Source: JAQBQB01 sp963757185
Lineage (GTDB): Bacteria > Gemmatimonadota > Gemmatimonadetes > Gemmatimonadales > Gemmatimonadaceae
Assembly: GCA_963757185.1 (NCBI GenBank)
Contig: CAVWQI010000009.1
Coordinates: 186,001 to 250,000 of the forward strand
Length of the DNA: 64,000 bases
Direction of reading: 5' to 3'
A program made the translations under genes and the position numbers. Position 1 is the first letter of the stretch. Every line of letters starts with the position of its first letter. Positions 34,262 through 42,884 of this stretch are shown here, piece by piece. The notes under the pieces were generated by a model that was not told where the DNA came from, did not search any database, and saw only the letters and a list, made by a program, of their open reading frames with translations.

Positions 34262-35455
34262 ATGCGACCGAGCCTTCGTTGCGTCCTGTCGGCGCTCATC
34301 GCCGGCGCCGCGTCCCTCCCTGCGCAAAGCCCGATTCGCGGCATCGTGTTCTTCGACCGCAACGGCGATGGGATTCGGCAGCCGAACGAGCCCGGCTTGC
34401 CCGGCGTGTCCGTCTCGAACCAGGACGCCGTGGTTGTCACGGATTCTGCCGGCGCGTTCACGATCGGTCGCCGACCCAGCGCGCTCGTGTTCGTCTCCGA
34501 GCCCGACGGGTACCATGCCGTCAACTCGTTCTGGCGCGCCGTCGGCGATTCCGTTCAGTCGGTCGCGTTCGCGATGAAACGGTCGCCGGCACCGGCGACG
34601 TTCACCTTCGTCGACGCGTCGGACACACACATGGCGCCCGCCTCGCTCCCGCAGACGCGGCGGTTCCGCGCGATCGTCGATTCCCTCCATCCCGATTTCG
34701 TGCTCGTCGCGGGCGATCTGGTGCGCGATGCGCTACGTGTCTCGGAAACGGAGGCGCGCGGCTACTACGATCTGGCGGTACACGAGTTCGGCGCGTTCAC
34801 CGTCCCGGTGTGGCTGGCGCCCGGCAACCATGAGAATTTTGGAATCGAGACGCAGCTCTCGCACGTCGACCCGGCCAATCCGCTCTTTGGCCGCGCCATG
34901 TACCACCACTATTTCGGTCCGGATTACTACTCGTTCAACCGCGGGGGCGTGCATTTCATCGCCTTGAATTCCGTGGATATCAGCGGTCCGTCGTACTACG
35001 GACACGTCGACAGCCTTCAGCTTGCGTGGCTAGCCCGGGATCTGAGCCACGTGCCGGTGCAGACGCCAGTCGTGACGTTCAACCACATTCCGCTCGTTTC
35101 GGCATTCGACGCCCTCGGCGGCTATACCGACGGGCCGCCGGCGCCGACCCTCATCACGGTCAACGGAAAAACCTCGCTCCGGCACCTCGTGTCGAACGCC
35201 GCCGAGGTGTTGGCCGTGCTGCGCACGCGCCGTCACGTGCTGGCGATCGGGGCGCACATTCACGCTGGCGAGCGCATCACATTCATCAACGACGGCCTTC
35301 AGACGCGATTCGAGCAGAGCCCGGCCATCGTCGGCCCGTCGGGGATTGCGCCGCTGACTTTCCCTGCGGGACTCGTGCTGTATACCGTCCACGATGGGAA
35401 CATCGATCCGGGGCAGTTCATTCCCGTCACTGCGGCAAAGCCGGCAATGCCCTGA
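34262..35455 (+). CDS. secreted calcineurin-like metallophosphoesterase
   Basis: 397 residues from the ATG at 34262; the upstream open frame is a shadow. A signal peptide (MRPSLRCVLSALIAGAASLP, cleaved near AQS) is followed by a SdrD-like B-domain (IRGIVFFDRNGDGIRQPNEP), a carboxypeptidase-like/collagen-binding repeat. The calcineurin-like phosphoesterase core then shows SDTH, LVAGDLVRD, LAPGNHENFG, FNHIPL and GAHIHAG, the dinuclear-metal ligands. The family hydrolyses phosphomono- or diesters outside the cytoplasm. The enzyme is probably periplasmic or extracellular. It diverges from the TonB gene, and its stop is only 24 bases from the convergent epimerase stop. Confidence 0.88.
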   Translation: MRPSLRCVLSALIAGAASLPAQSPIRGIVFFDRNGDGIRQPNEPGLPGVSVSNQDAVVVTDSAGAFTIGRRPSALVFVSEPDGYHAVNSFWRAVGDSVQSVAFAMKRSPAPATFTFVDASDTHMAPASLPQTRRFRAIVDSLHPDFVLVAGDLVRDALRVSETEARGYYDLAVHEFGAFTVPVWLAPGNHENFGIETQLSHVDPANPLFGRAMYHHYFGPDYYSFNRGGVHFIALNSVDISGPSYYGHVDSLQLAWLARDLSHVPVQTPVVTFNHIPLVSAFDALGGYTDGPPAPTLITVNGKTSLRHLVSNAAEVLAVLRTRRHVLAIGAHIHAGERITFINDGLQTRFEQSPAIVGPSGIAPLTFPAGLVLYTVHDGNIDPGQFIPVTAAKPAMP

Positions 35456-35479
35456 GCTCGCCGCGTGACCATTCCTTGT

Positions 35480-36451
35480 TCATGCCGCGCGAATCGGCGC
35501 GCGCTGGTCGGCTATGATCCGATCGTAGAGCGCATCCGTCGCGGCGTCGTACGCGCCAGCCTGCGGCGGGAACTGCTCGGCGACGAGACGCATTCCCTGC
35601 CAAGGGTCGACCGGGCAGTCGAAGTCACCCGCGATCGACTTCGCTTTGGTGTTGTCGAACAGGACGGACGGGGCCTTGTCGCCAAGCAGCGGCCCCTCCC
35701 AGTCGGGCTGGTAGCGAATGAGCGTGTCCGACGCAACGTGAACGATGTCCGGTGAGTCGACGCCGATCGCGGCGGCGATCGCTCGAAAGATCTCGTTCCA
35801 GGACCAAGCGCGGTCCCCGGTGATGTGCACCGTCTCGTTGAGCGCGGCGGGCGCTGCGATCAACCGCGCGAACGGCCGCGCGAAGTCGGTGGCGTGCGTG
35901 ATCGTCCAAAGCGATTCGCCGTCCCCGTGCACGACGATGGGTTTTCCACGCAAGAGCCGCGAGACCTCGCCGCCGAGCGGCGTGGGCATCTTGGTCCGAT
36001 AGGTGTGGCTTGGCCTCACGATGACGTAGGGCAGCGCGGTCTGCGCGCGGAGGATGGCTTCCATCTCGGCTTTGGCGCGCGAATAGGCCCAGTACGGATT
36101 GTGCAGTGGAGTCCGTTCGGTGATCGGCAGGACTCGAACCGGCTTCGCGTACGCCGAGGCGGAGCTGATGAAGACGTACCGGCCGCAGTGCCCCGCGAAC
36201 GCGGCAATGTCCCTGCGGATGGCATCGGGCGTAAAGAGCCGGAACTGGCAGATGACGTCGAACTCCTCGACGGCGAGGCGCGCGTATGCGGCATCGTCGG
36301 TGACATCGCCGGTGATGAGACGAGCATGGGACGGCAATCCCGCGTTGTGGTTGCCGCGATTGAAGACGCTGACCTCGTGGCCGAGGCGCACGCTTTCGTG
36401 CACACACGCGAAGCTGATCTCGCCCGTGCCGCCAATATAGAGAATTCTCAT
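35480..36451 (-). CDS. NAD-dependent epimerase/dehydratase (extended SDR)
   Basis: 323 residues from the ATG at 36451. The Rossmann glycine motif is GGTGEIS, a variant of GGTGFIG with Glu in place of Phe. YWAYSRAKAEME provides the YxxxK catalytic pair, and FISSASAY is the strand with the catalytic Ser. VIVRPSHTYR and VHGDGESLWTITHATDFARP complete the SDR/epimerase pattern. GITGDRAWSWNEI-type motifs occur in the mRNA-binding CSP41-like and nucleoside-diphosphate-sugar epimerase branch. Likely substrate a nucleotide sugar, not determinable from sequence. The gene converges on the phosphoesterase gene. Confidence 0.88.
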   Translation of the reverse strand: MRILYIGGTGEISFACVHESVRLGHEVSVFNRGNHNAGLPSHARLITGDVTDDAAYARLAVEEFDVICQFRLFTPDAIRRDIAAFAGHCGRYVFISSASAYAKPVRVLPITERTPLHNPYWAYSRAKAEMEAILRAQTALPYVIVRPSHTYRTKMPTPLGGEVSRLLRGKPIVVHGDGESLWTITHATDFARPFARLIAAPAALNETVHITGDRAWSWNEIFRAIAAAIGVDSPDIVHVASDTLIRYQPDWEGPLLGDKAPSVLFDNTKAKSIAGDFDCPVDPWQGMRLVAEQFPPQAGAYDAATDALYDRIIADQRAPIRAA

Positions 36452-36540
36452 GTCGCTGTGGACAGCGGCGCAGAACCGTGTATCATGAGGGGCGCCGCGG
36501 GGATGACGAACGTTCACGCAAGGACACACGATGCGCACGA

Positions 36541-36747
36541 GACGCGCCGGCCAAGTTGTACGTGGAGGTCGGCGAACAGGAGCCGCTGTACGGTCCGGTG
36601 TCGGAGCTCATCAAGAGTCTTCGGGCGCGTGGCTATAAGAGTCTTGTCATGGAGAGTCGAGTCGTAGCTGGCGAGCGACACTCGGGCAACAAGCCAGAGG
36701 GGTTCAACCGCGGGCTCCGATTCCTGTTCCAGCTGCCGCAGAAATAG
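36541..36747 (+). pseudogene. C-terminal remnant of an alpha/beta-hydrolase esterase
   Basis: About 67 codons in frame (LYVEVGEQEPLYGPVSELIK, then SLRARGYKSLVMESRVVAGE, RHSGNKPEGFNRGLRFLF) match the C-terminal end of PF00756-type esterases/IroE-like serine hydrolases, including the catalytic His context GERHSGNKP. The upstream nucleophile Ser domain is absent; upstream DNA belongs to the epimerase promoter region. The fragment is therefore a broken gene. Any start codon reading into it (36478 or nearby) has no family support. Frame and family match are clear; the cause (deletion or rearrangement) is inferred. Confidence 0.75.
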
Positions 36748-36803
36748 CGTCATGGGCTGGCGGCCGTGGATTCGTCCGGCCTGGGGAGGCCTTCGATCGA
36801 CGG

Positions 36804-36905
36804 AAGCATCGACAATGCTTATGATCTCTGGCGCCAAACGCCAGAGGCGTTGCGATTCGTAAGCCAGCGACGTCCATCCGTGGACGGACCAAAGCATCCA
36901 ATGCT
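36804..36905. repeat. cluster of four short perfect hairpins in an intergenic region
   Basis: Four inverted repeats follow one another: 36804-36820 (6-bp stem, 5-base loop), 36826-36846 (8-bp stem, 5-base loop), 36871-36886 (6-bp stem, TCCG loop) and 36893-36905 (5-bp stem, 3-base loop). The first and last share the AGCAT/ATGCT core. No gene is seen in this stretch. The function is unknown; possibilities are a structured RNA, a processed terminator array or remains of a mobile element. Confidence 0.5.
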
Positions 36906-37061
36906 CAGTGAGTTTCGACATCATTCAGTTCTCGGAAGCTGAAGTGGTTCGCGTCGCCCTCGCTTGTCATGAACATCGCGAGGGATGCGATGGTATGACG
37001 TTGGCAGTGGTGCACGTCGCCACCGCGCAACCATCGCTCATTGTGAGTCGTCTGGCGTTTG

Positions 37062-38330
37062 ATGCTTCGTCCGCTTCATTTCCTCACTCTCGCCGCATTT
37101 CTAGCCGGCTCAGCAGCGGTTGACGCCGCCGCGGTCACCGCAAGTAGTTGGGTGGCGACCGATGTGTCCGCACGCCTGCCCCGCGTGGCGCCCGAGTCCG
37201 TGGGGATGTCGGTGTCGCGGCTCGCGATGATCGACGACGTCGTGAACCGCGGCATTCGAGCTGGTGGGTTCCCCGGGGCCGCGGTGATTGTCGCCAGGCA
37301 CGGCGGCATTGTCTGGGAGCGTGGCTATGGCACGCTGGACTGGCGATCAGGAGTCGCGGTCGACCCCGAGCGAACCATGTATGACCTCGCGTCCCTTACC
37401 AAGGTCGTCGCCACGACGGCGGCCGCGATGGTCCTCGTCGATCGAGGGAAGTTGCGGCTCGACGAACGTGTGACGCACTACCTGCCGGCGTTCACCGGCG
37501 GAGCGAAGGAGCAAGTCACGATTCGCGACCTGCTGACGCATCGATCCGGATTGCCCGCCGGGCGCGACATCTCGACGCGCGGAGCCGGCCCCGAGTCGGC
37601 CCGAAATGCCGTGCTGGCGACGAGCCTCGTTCGCGCGCCGGGCTCTGAGTACGAGTATTCGGACCTCGGACTCGATGTGATGGGCTTCGTCATCGAGCGC
37701 ATCACGCACGAGCCACTCGATCAATTCGTACGGCGGACGGTTTACACTCCGCTAGGCATGGGCTCGACGATGTTTCGGCCGGCGCCCTGGCTCAGCGGGC
37801 GCATCGCTCCGACAGAGACAACTGTCGCACGCGGCGAGGTGCATGACCCCACCGCGCGCGCGTTGGGCGGTGTGGCGGGCAACGCGGGACTGTTTTCCAC
37901 CGCGAGCGACCTCGCCGTGTTCGCTCAACTCATGCTCGATGGAGGCGTCGCGGGGAGCACGAGACTCTTCGCCGACAGCATCGCCCGCGCCTTCACGCAG
38001 CCTGGTCCGGGATGGCGCGGGCTCGGATGGCAAACCTGTCCCGGAGATGGAAGCTGCGGTCACTATTTGTCGACACGCGCATTCGGGCACACGGGGTTCA
38101 CCGGGACATCGATGTGGATCGATCCAGAGCGCGACCTTGTCGTCATCGTGCTCACCAACTGGATTCACGGACGCGCCTTTGGTGGTGTAGCTCCAGTCGG
38201 CGTCGTTCAAGACGTCCGCAGCGACATCGTCGACCTCGCGGCGCTCTCGATCAACGATGGCGGACCCGAACCAGCCTTGCCCTGGCGTCTACGAAGCCAG
38301 CTTCAGAACGGATGGTATTCCGGCGAGTAG
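37062..38330 (+). CDS. secreted serine hydrolase, class C beta-lactamase-like
   Basis: 422 residues from the ATG at 37062; the TTG at 37059 is directly in front. The N-terminus (LHFLTLAAFLAGSAAVDAAA) is a signal peptide. The family signature is SxxK: S-L-T-K at about residue 111-114 (MYDLASLTKVVATTAAAMVL), the Tyr motif YSD in EYEYSDLGLDVMGFV, and HTGFTGTSMWIDPERDLVVI near the C-terminus. These are the beta-lactamase/DD-peptidase/esterase fold residues (YSD instead of YxN). It could be a peptidase or esterase rather than a true lactamase. No AmpG/AmpR neighbours. Monocistronic, with the PadR gene convergent on its 3' side. Confidence 0.9.
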   Translation: MLRPLHFLTLAAFLAGSAAVDAAAVTASSWVATDVSARLPRVAPESVGMSVSRLAMIDDVVNRGIRAGGFPGAAVIVARHGGIVWERGYGTLDWRSGVAVDPERTMYDLASLTKVVATTAAAMVLVDRGKLRLDERVTHYLPAFTGGAKEQVTIRDLLTHRSGLPAGRDISTRGAGPESARNAVLATSLVRAPGSEYEYSDLGLDVMGFVIERITHEPLDQFVRRTVYTPLGMGSTMFRPAPWLSGRIAPTETTVARGEVHDPTARALGGVAGNAGLFSTASDLAVFAQLMLDGGVAGSTRLFADSIARAFTQPGPGWRGLGWQTCPGDGSCGHYLSTRAFGHTGFTGTSMWIDPERDLVVIVLTNWIHGRAFGGVAPVGVVQDVRSDIVDLAALSINDGGPEPALPWRLRSQLQNGWYSGE

Positions 38331-38383
38331 ACCGCCGGCGCGCGTAGCGTGAAAGACGATGATCTGCGGCGGCCGACCGCCGG

Positions 38384-38734
38384 TCATGTCGCGCCTCTGG
38401 GAGCCGCGCGGAGCCGCATGATCGCCGAAATGGCGCCAGCCAGGCGATCCCAGTTGTCGGACTCGAGCTGGAGTTGCTTGCGGCCGGCCCGCGTCAGCGA
38501 ATAGAACTTGGCGCGCCGGTTGTTTTCGCTCGCGCGCCATTCCGCGACGATCCAGCCCTCCTGCTCGAGCTTGTGGAGCGCGGGGTACAGCGAGCCACTG
38601 CTCACGCGCAGCACGTCGGCCGACGCCTGCTTGAGCGCTTCGGCGAGCGCCCAGCCGTTCATGGGCCGCAGGATCAGCATTTTGAGAATCAGGAGATCCA
38701 GCGTGCCCTGCACGAGATCGGGCGGCTTGCTCAA
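38384..38734 (-). CDS. PadR-family transcriptional regulator, partner of the ADOP permease
   Basis: 116 residues from the TTG at 38734, where homology to PadR begins (SKPPDLVQGTLDLLILKMLI). A further TTG at 38791 would add 19 residues without family support. The winged-helix core includes LKQASADVLRVSSGSLYPAL followed by HKLEQEGWIVAEW, and the C-terminal arm is FYSLTRAGRKQLQLESDNWD. This is the acidobacterial/gemmatimonadal PadR subtype typically paired with large ABC permeases, and the permease here is divergently transcribed 171 bases away. PadR proteins usually repress neighbouring efflux genes by binding dyad sites in the shared promoter. No operator could be assigned here. Confidence 0.88.
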   Translation of the reverse strand: MSKPPDLVQGTLDLLILKMLILRPMNGWALAEALKQASADVLRVSSGSLYPALHKLEQEGWIVAEWRASENNRRAKFYSLTRAGRKQLQLESDNWDRLAGAISAIMRLRAAPRGAT

Positions 38735-38905
38735 GAGGGGCTCTCTATCGGTTAGCGACAGGAGTATAGGCGTCTTGCTATCGATCAGCAACGGATCGCC
38801 GCGAGGACGTGTGTAAGCGATTTGCGTGGGTCACCGACATCCTCTTGCCGGCCGCGGATCGGCGCGATACTCATATACTCATCTCGGTAACCGACAGAGC
38901 GTCTC

Positions 38906-41599
38906 ATGCGGAAGTCCATCGTCGACCGCCTTCGTACCGTACCGCTGCGCCTCCGCTCGCTCTTCCGGCGCGATGTCGTCGAATGCGAGCTCGACGATGA
39001 GCTTCAGTACCACCTCGAGCAACAGATCGCGACAAACATCCGACACGGCATGCCGTCCGACGAAGCTCGCTTCGCCGCGTTGCGCGACATGGGCGGCATC
39101 GCGCTTCGAAAAGAGCAGATGCGCGACACGCATGGCACGAGATGGCTCGACGAGTTGGTCGGCGACCTCCGGTTCGCGAGTCGCGGCATCCGGCGCGCGC
39201 CCGGCTTCAGCTTCACCATCGTCCTCACGTTGACGCTGGGGATCGGCGCCAACACCACGATGTTCACGCTGCTGCGCGGCACGCTGCTCAAGCCCCTGCC
39301 CAACCGGCACGGCGAGCAGTTGGTGTATCTCCGCCAATCCACGGCGACATCGCCGAACGAGCTCTTCTCCGTTCCCGAGATCGCCGACTATCGCGCGGCG
39401 TCGACCACCCTGTCGGCCATCGCCGAGTACTCGTCGATGGTCTTCACGCTCACCGGCGACGACGGGTTGCCCGTCCACGCGCAGGCCGGCATCGTCACGG
39501 GCAACTACTTCGAGGTGATGGGACTGGCCCCGATTCTCGGCCGGCTCACCGACCGCGGCGACGACGGACCGTCGGCGCCGTCCGTCGCGGTTCTCACATA
39601 TGAATTTTGGATGGATCATTTCGGCGGCGATCCGGCGATCGTCGGGCGCACGGTTCGCATCGATAGCAAGGTTACAACGATCGTCGGTGTCGTACAGCGC
39701 GCGGCACACTACCCCCGGCGCACGGACGTGTTCGTGAACACGGTGACCAGCCCGCATCACATGAGCGCGGCGATGGCCGCCTCGCGAACGCATCGGATGA
39801 CGGAAGTCTTCGGCCGACTCGCGCCGAACGCCACCGTCGACCGGGCGCGGGTCGAGATCGCGCGACTGTCGGCGACCTTCGCCCGCGAGTACCCGGCCGC
39901 GTACGGCAAGGACGAGCGGTTCGCGATCTCGCTGGCACCGCTGCGAGCGGTTCTCAACGAACGCGCGACGCTCACCCTCTGGGTCCTGATGACGGCCGCC
40001 GCCTTCGTCCTGTTCATCGCGTGCGCCAACGTCGCCAACCTGACGCTGATGCGCGGCGTCCGCCGGGAGCGCGAGTTGCACGTGCGCGTCGCGCTCGGCG
40101 CGAGCCGGTGGCGTCTGCGTCGTCTGCTCATCGTAGAGAACGTCACGCTCGCGCTCGTCGGCGGCACCCTCGGCGTTTTGGTCGCGGCCGCGAGTCTGAA
40201 AACGCTCGTCGCCTTCGCCGAGCAGCTCACGCCGCGCGCGTACGAGATTCGTGTCGACGGCGTCGTGCTGGCCGTCGGATTGGCGACGGCCATCGTCGCC
40301 GCCATCGCGCTGTCGTTCGTGCCTCGCATCGACGGCGGCGCGCTCGCCCCCTCACTCACCGCGGCGAGCCGGCGAATCACCCTCGGGCGCGGACGCCAAC
40401 GCGCGCAGCAGTCGCTCGTCGTCGCGCAGCTCGCCGTGTGCATGGTCCTGTTGACGGGGGCCGGCCTCCTCGTGCGTACCCTCGTGAACCTCGAGGCCGT
40501 GGATACCGGCGTCCGCGCCGAACGGGTGTTGACGCTCCAGCTGCCGATGGCCGGACCGCTATTCTCGTCCGCGGCAAACCAAGCGACGACCATCGCGACC
40601 TACGACCGGATCCGCGATCGAGTCGCCGCACTTCCAGGAGTGGACATCGCGAGCCTAGGGTCGGCCGTTCCGCTGCGCCCCACGCTCGAGGCCGAGGTCG
40701 CGGTCGAGGGCGTCCAGACCGCGCCGGACGCTTCGGTTCCGCGCGCGAGTCTCAAGAGTGTCGATCCACGCTACTTCACGGCCGCGGGCATTCCGCTTCT
40801 CGCCGGTCGCACATTTACCGCGAGCGACGGCGCCGAGTCTCCGCTCGTCGTGGTATTGAGCGCGTCGTTCGCGAAGCAGCTATTCGGAAGCCGCAATCCG
40901 ATCGGCCGGCGCGTCGCGGCAACTGGCATGATCGTGAAGTTCACCCCTGTGACCGGCGCGTGGCGAACGGTGGTCGGCGTCGTCGGTGACACACGCGATC
41001 AAGGTCTCGAGGCTGACCCGACGCCGGCGATGTTCGAGCCGTTCGCGCAGGGAGTCGCGAATGGCGGCGCGCTCGTCGTGCGCACGCGAACCGATCCGGC
41101 GTCGCTCGCGCCGGCGGTCGTTCGAGCGATTCGCGAGATCTCGCCGCACCAAATGATCGAAAAGGTGGAGACCCTCGAACAAGTTCGTGACGAGACGGTT
41201 GCCCCGCGTCGCGTGAACGCCACGTTCATTGCGCTGTTCGGCGTGCTGGCGATGGTGATCGCAATGGTTGGTATCGCCGGCGTGTTGGCCTTCTCGGTGA
41301 GCACGCGGATTCCAGAAATTGGCATTCGCATGAGCCTCGGCGCCGATGCGTCGCGCATGCGGCGGATGGTTCTCGGCGAAGGCGGCGTGTTGCTCGTCAC
41401 GGGCGTGGTGCTCGGATCCGTCGGCGCACTCGCTGCCGCGCGCGTCTTACGAGGAATGCTTTTCGGGGTCGCGCCGAACGATACCTTAACGCTGGTCGGC
41501 GTGACTGCCCTGCTCGGCATCGTCGGCGTGATTGCGTGCTGGCTGCCCGCCGCGCGCGCGGCCGCCGTCGATCCGGCGATGGCGTTGCGCGCCGAATGA
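38906..41599 (+). CDS. ABC transporter permease of the ADOP (MacB/FtsX) family
   Basis: An 897-residue protein. The N-terminal ~85 residues (ECELDDELQYHLEQQIATNI with DEARFAALRDMGG) are the ADOP-specific soluble domain. The first membrane helix follows (FTIVLTLTLGIGANTTMFTL). A periplasmic MacB_PCD domain with YEFWMDHFGGDPAIVGRTVR is followed by three helices, then a second core of PCD plus FtsX region (VLAMVIAMVGIAGVLAFSVS, EIGIRMSLGADASRMRRMVL). This duplicated permease is unusually long and lacks an ATPase domain; the ATPase partner must be encoded elsewhere. By family it may export peptides, lipoproteins or drugs. The divergent PadR gene is its probable regulator. ATG at 38906 fits the family start (MRKSIVDRLRTVPLRLRSLF). 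Confidence 0.92.
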   Translation: MRKSIVDRLRTVPLRLRSLFRRDVVECELDDELQYHLEQQIATNIRHGMPSDEARFAALRDMGGIALRKEQMRDTHGTRWLDELVGDLRFASRGIRRAPGFSFTIVLTLTLGIGANTTMFTLLRGTLLKPLPNRHGEQLVYLRQSTATSPNELFSVPEIADYRAASTTLSAIAEYSSMVFTLTGDDGLPVHAQAGIVTGNYFEVMGLAPILGRLTDRGDDGPSAPSVAVLTYEFWMDHFGGDPAIVGRTVRIDSKVTTIVGVVQRAAHYPRRTDVFVNTVTSPHHMSAAMAASRTHRMTEVFGRLAPNATVDRARVEIARLSATFAREYPAAYGKDERFAISLAPLRAVLNERATLTLWVLMTAAAFVLFIACANVANLTLMRGVRRERELHVRVALGASRWRLRRLLIVENVTLALVGGTLGVLVAAASLKTLVAFAEQLTPRAYEIRVDGVVLAVGLATAIVAAIALSFVPRIDGGALAPSLTAASRRITLGRGRQRAQQSLVVAQLAVCMVLLTGAGLLVRTLVNLEAVDTGVRAERVLTLQLPMAGPLFSSAANQATTIATYDRIRDRVAALPGVDIASLGSAVPLRPTLEAEVAVEGVQTAPDASVPRASLKSVDPRYFTAAGIPLLAGRTFTASDGAESPLVVVLSASFAKQLFGSRNPIGRRVAATGMIVKFTPVTGAWRTVVGVVGDTRDQGLEADPTPAMFEPFAQGVANGGALVVRTRTDPASLAPAVVRAIREISPHQMIEKVETLEQVRDETVAPRRVNATFIALFGVLAMVIAMVGIAGVLAFSVSTRIPEIGIRMSLGADASRMRRMVLGEGGVLLVTGVVLGSVGALAAARVLRGMLFGVAPNDTLTLVGVTALLGIVGVIACWLPAARAAAVDPAMALRAE

Positions 41600-41606
41600 T
41601 CACCGT

Positions 41607-41623
41607 GTCCCGGCACGCGGGAC
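41607..41623. terminator. possible bidirectional terminator hairpin
   Basis: A 6-bp inverted repeat (41607-41612 with 41618-41623, 5-base loop) sits in the 37-base gap between the convergent permease and YARHG gene stops. There is no T run, so it is weak as an intrinsic terminator. Confidence 0.35.
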
Positions 41624-41636
41624 TTGATCGGCCTTA

Positions 41637-42884
41637 TCAGCCTTCGGTGAACTTCCCGTGCTCGTACTGGCTGATGAGCGCCGCGTTGGACCGCTCCGTC
41701 GCGTTGAGCTGGCTCTCGCGGAAGGCATCGGTAGGCTTGTACCACGCGAAGCTTGCGAAGTACCGCTGCAGGTTGGGGTCCTGAAAGCGCCGCCCGTGGC
41801 GGGCGTAAATCTCGTTCCGCAACCGCCGCGCATCTTCGGGAAGCAAGCCTTGCACGTCCGCGACCGTGAGGAGTCGCGTCCCGAGCGACTGATGGAGCTC
41901 CTCCTCTCGTTTCGTGATGAGCGCGATGTTCGCGCGCTCCGTCGCCGAGAGCTCGGCGTCGCTGAAGTTCTGGCGCGGCGTGTACCAGGGTTCCGACCGG
42001 AAATACTCGGCAAGCCAGGGCGTTTGAAATGGCCGCCCATGTCGCGCGTACACCTCGTTCCGCAAGAGACGCAGATCGTTGATCGAGACGTTCGCGAGCA
42101 TCCGCTCAGTCAACGGCGTCGACTGGAAGAGATTCATCAACCCCGGCGACACCGACCGCTTGTTCTGCCGCATGACGGCGAGCGCGATCGTGTCGAGATT
42201 CTGCTTCTCTACGCCCGAGAGTTGGGCTGCTTTGTAGCCGGTATCTGGCTTGTACCAGTAGCGCTCGACGAAATAGCGCTGGAGGTCCTCCGGGCCGAGC
42301 GCGCGGTTCCTCCCCCCCTCGTCCCCGGGCTCGTCCTCGGTCGCGAACACGTAACCGTGATTCGCCAGGACCTCCGCTTCGAGCGCCTCCCAATCCTGCG
42401 GCGAATGATCGCCGAGCATCGCCGTCGTGATCACGCGGTCCTGGTAGAAGCGCATATCTCCCGGCTCGATCTGCGTATGCTTCTTCGCCTCGGCCGCGCG
42501 CACGACCTCGAGGTTCTCGCGCTCGCCGGCCGTCAGGCGTGCGTTGGTGAAGGTCGTGTCCGCGTGATACCACGAGCGCGTCGCCAGCCACGCTTGGAGC
42601 GTCGAGTCCTGAAAGACACGTCCGTGCCGGCCGAAGATGATCCCGCGAATGCGCTGCACGTCGACGAGCGGAAGCGACTCGAGCGACCCCTGTGCGACTG
42701 CGTGGGCCGAGTAATCGAACCGCTCCCAATCGTCCATCGATGTCGGCTGGGGCGCGGCTGTTGCCGCGGTGGCGGTCGTCTTTCCCGCTTGCGCGGCGCT
42801 GGTATCGGCATGCGGTTTCGGCTTCTGCGTGCAGCCGACGACGATGACGGCCAGCGCGATCGCACCCGATAAGCGTCGGATCAT
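41637..42884 (-). CDS. YARHG-domain lipoprotein with four repeats
   Basis: A 415-residue lipoprotein: signal MIRRLSGAIALAVIVVGC with lipobox VVGC. Four YARHG-type units follow. Three carry the motif openly: IRGIIFGRHGRVFQDSTLQA with SWYHADTTFTNARLT, LLRNEVYARHGRPFQTPWLA, and LRNEIYARHGRRFQDPNLQR. The second unit is divergent (EAEVLANHGYVFATEDEPGD). Each ends with an SATERANIALITK-type helix. YARHG domains are extracytoplasmic and often linked to peptidoglycan enzymes or secreted peptidases. Its ATG overlaps the amidase stop (ATGA at 42881-42884), so the two are co-translated. It probably serves with the amidase at the cell wall. Confidence 0.9.
   Translation of the reverse strand: MIRRLSGAIALAVIVVGCTQKPKPHADTSAAQAGKTTATAATAAPQPTSMDDWERFDYSAHAVAQGSLESLPLVDVQRIRGIIFGRHGRVFQDSTLQAWLATRSWYHADTTFTNARLTAGERENLEVVRAAEAKKHTQIEPGDMRFYQDRVITTAMLGDHSPQDWEALEAEVLANHGYVFATEDEPGDEGGRNRALGPEDLQRYFVERYWYKPDTGYKAAQLSGVEKQNLDTIALAVMRQNKRSVSPGLMNLFQSTPLTERMLANVSINDLRLLRNEVYARHGRPFQTPWLAEYFRSEPWYTPRQNFSDAELSATERANIALITKREEELHQSLGTRLLTVADVQGLLPEDARRLRNEIYARHGRRFQDPNLQRYFASFAWYKPTDAFRESQLNATERSNAALISQYEHGKFTEG

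Noticed and set aside
36804..36905. Integron attC site
   Set aside because: The hairpins are separate short stems; no RYYYAAC/GTTRRRY boxes and no overall imperfect palindrome were found.
36514..36924. Minus-strand frame of 136 codons
   Set aside because: It overlaps the esterase remnant and the hairpin cluster and has no motif.
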